This document shows, piece after piece, positions 5,802-5,981 of a stretch of 5,981 nucleotides of DNA. Every line of letters starts with the position of its first letter. Positions within the stretch are counted from its first letter, which is position 1. The position numbers and the translations under genes are program-made. A model generated the notes under the pieces. It was not told the DNA's origin, ran no database searches, and was given only the letters and a program-made list of their open reading frames with translations. The stretch is taken from the NCBI GenBank assembly GCA_946405675.1, contig CAMJIC010000154.1, positions 1 through 5,981 of the forward strand, given 5' to 3'. This DNA is from an uncultured Clostridia bacterium. Its GTDB lineage: Bacteria > Bacillota > Clostridia > Lachnospirales > Lachnospiraceae.

Positions 5802-5830
5802 ATTATCTCATACTGTCGCGACAGGTGCAA
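5802..5830 (-). promoter_or_regulatory. Predicted sigma-A promoter of the rnf operon
   Basis: On the minus strand the -35 is TTGCAC (5830-5825), the spacer is exactly 17 bp, and the -10 is GATAAT (5807-5802), preceded by TGA, which makes an extended -10. Transcription should start near 5795, giving a leader of about 54 nt before rnfC. The promoter lies about 30 bp past the terminator tail of the preceding gene, as expected for an independent operon promoter. A weaker -10 (TATGAT) lies just downstream without a clear -35. Confidence 0.72.
5813..5824. promoter_or_regulatory. Perfect 12-bp palindrome in the promoter spacer, candidate operator
   Basis: CTGTCGCGACAG is its own reverse complement and lies entirely between the -35 and -10. 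A dimeric regulator bound here would block or remodel polymerase binding. A second short palindrome, GAGAT-T-ATCTC (5799-5809), overlaps the -10. The site does not resemble the usual Rex (TTGTTAA-type) or Fnr/Crp half-sites, and I cannot name a regulator. Confidence 0.5.
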
Positions 5831-5859
5831 ATCTTTTTCTCATTTTAGGAAAAACGCAT

Positions 5860-5892
5860 AAAAAAAGACCGGCGGAAAGACCTCTGCCGATC
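5860..5892 (-). terminator. Intrinsic terminator of an upstream minus-strand gene
   Basis: On the minus strand GATCGGC (5892-5886) pairs with GCCGGTC (5873-5867), with one G-T pair, and GG/CC can pair inside. Seven T residues follow (5866-5860). The polarity shows that a gene to the right of the window is read in the same direction as rnf and ends before it. No coding sequence of that gene can be confirmed inside the window. Confidence 0.8.
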
Positions 5893-5906
5893 ACTTTGCA
5901 AAAGCT

Positions 5907-5954
5907 ACAAGTCACACCCCCGCCAGCGTTACAAGTCACACTCTGGCCAGGTTG
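5907..5954. repeat. Tandem pair of 24-bp repeats
   Basis: Two adjacent 24-bp units (5907-5930 and 5931-5954) both begin ACAAGTCACAC and share GCCAG at the same offset. The remaining bases differ. They lie just outside the terminator stem, in a stretch with no supported gene. They may belong to a larger array continuing to the right, or be chance decay of one duplication. Confidence 0.55.
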
Positions 5955-5981
5955 CTGTTCACTGAACGGTCGGGCAGGCTA
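5950..5981. repeat. Possible end of a related repeat element, cut by the window edge
   Basis: The sequence CCAGGTTGCTGTTCACTGAAC (about 5948-5968, allowing small gaps) resembles the left end of the 134-bp element, CCAGGTAACTGTTCAGAAC at 863-881, with two substitutions and a 2-nt insertion. GTTCA-C-TGAAC (5957-5967) is palindromic. Too little is visible to call it firmly. Confidence 0.3.

Noticed and set aside
5844..5981. Short open minus-strand frame through the repeats and terminator
   Set aside because: It runs straight through the intrinsic terminator and has no start or ribosome site in the window. It looks like chance openness in repeat sequence.

Overview
The window holds one complete operon, rnfCDGEAB, transcribed on the minus strand from right (about 5795) to left (60). 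It encodes the six-subunit Rnf complex, a membrane-bound ferredoxin:NAD+ oxidoreductase that pumps Na+ or H+. The C-D-G-E-A-B order, strong purine-rich Shine-Dalgarno sites, a ferredoxin-rich RnfB, a short RnfC and moderate G+C suggest an anaerobic member of the Clostridia, perhaps Lachnospiraceae. The taxon is an inference.

Layout in the direction of transcription. Positions 5981-5893 hold no gene I can support, but contain a 24-bp tandem pair and what may be the end of a repeat element. Positions 5892-5860 form an intrinsic terminator for a gene to the right of the window. Positions 5830-5802 are a good sigma-A type promoter with a perfect 12-bp palindrome in its spacer. Then come rnfC (GTG start), a 22-nt gap, and rnfD. 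rnfG and rnfE each start through a 4-nt ATGA overlap with the gene before, and rnfA through a 1-nt TAATG overlap. After rnfA the packing is broken by a 167-nt gap before rnfB.

That gap is the most interesting part. It holds a 134-bp non-coding element (866-999) with imperfect terminal inverted repeats, internal hairpins and a perfect 7-bp direct repeat directly outside both ends. This looks like a MITE-type insertion with a target-site duplication. Removing the element and one copy of the 7-mer restores a 26-nt rnfA-rnfB spacer, in keeping with the rest of the operon. A second copy in the same orientation begins 5 bp past the rnfB stop and runs off the left edge, so rnfB is bracketed by direct repeats.

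How the genes work together (family knowledge): RnfB, carrying many Fe-S clusters, takes electrons from reduced ferredoxin. RnfA and RnfE share an intramembrane [2Fe-2S] centre. RnfG and RnfD carry covalently bound FMN. RnfC, with FMN and two 4Fe-4S clusters, reduces NAD+. The diagnostic motifs for each are visible. Lineage-specific extras include an N-terminal tail on RnfG, a four-cysteine tail on RnfE, a basic tail on RnfD and a long linker in RnfC.
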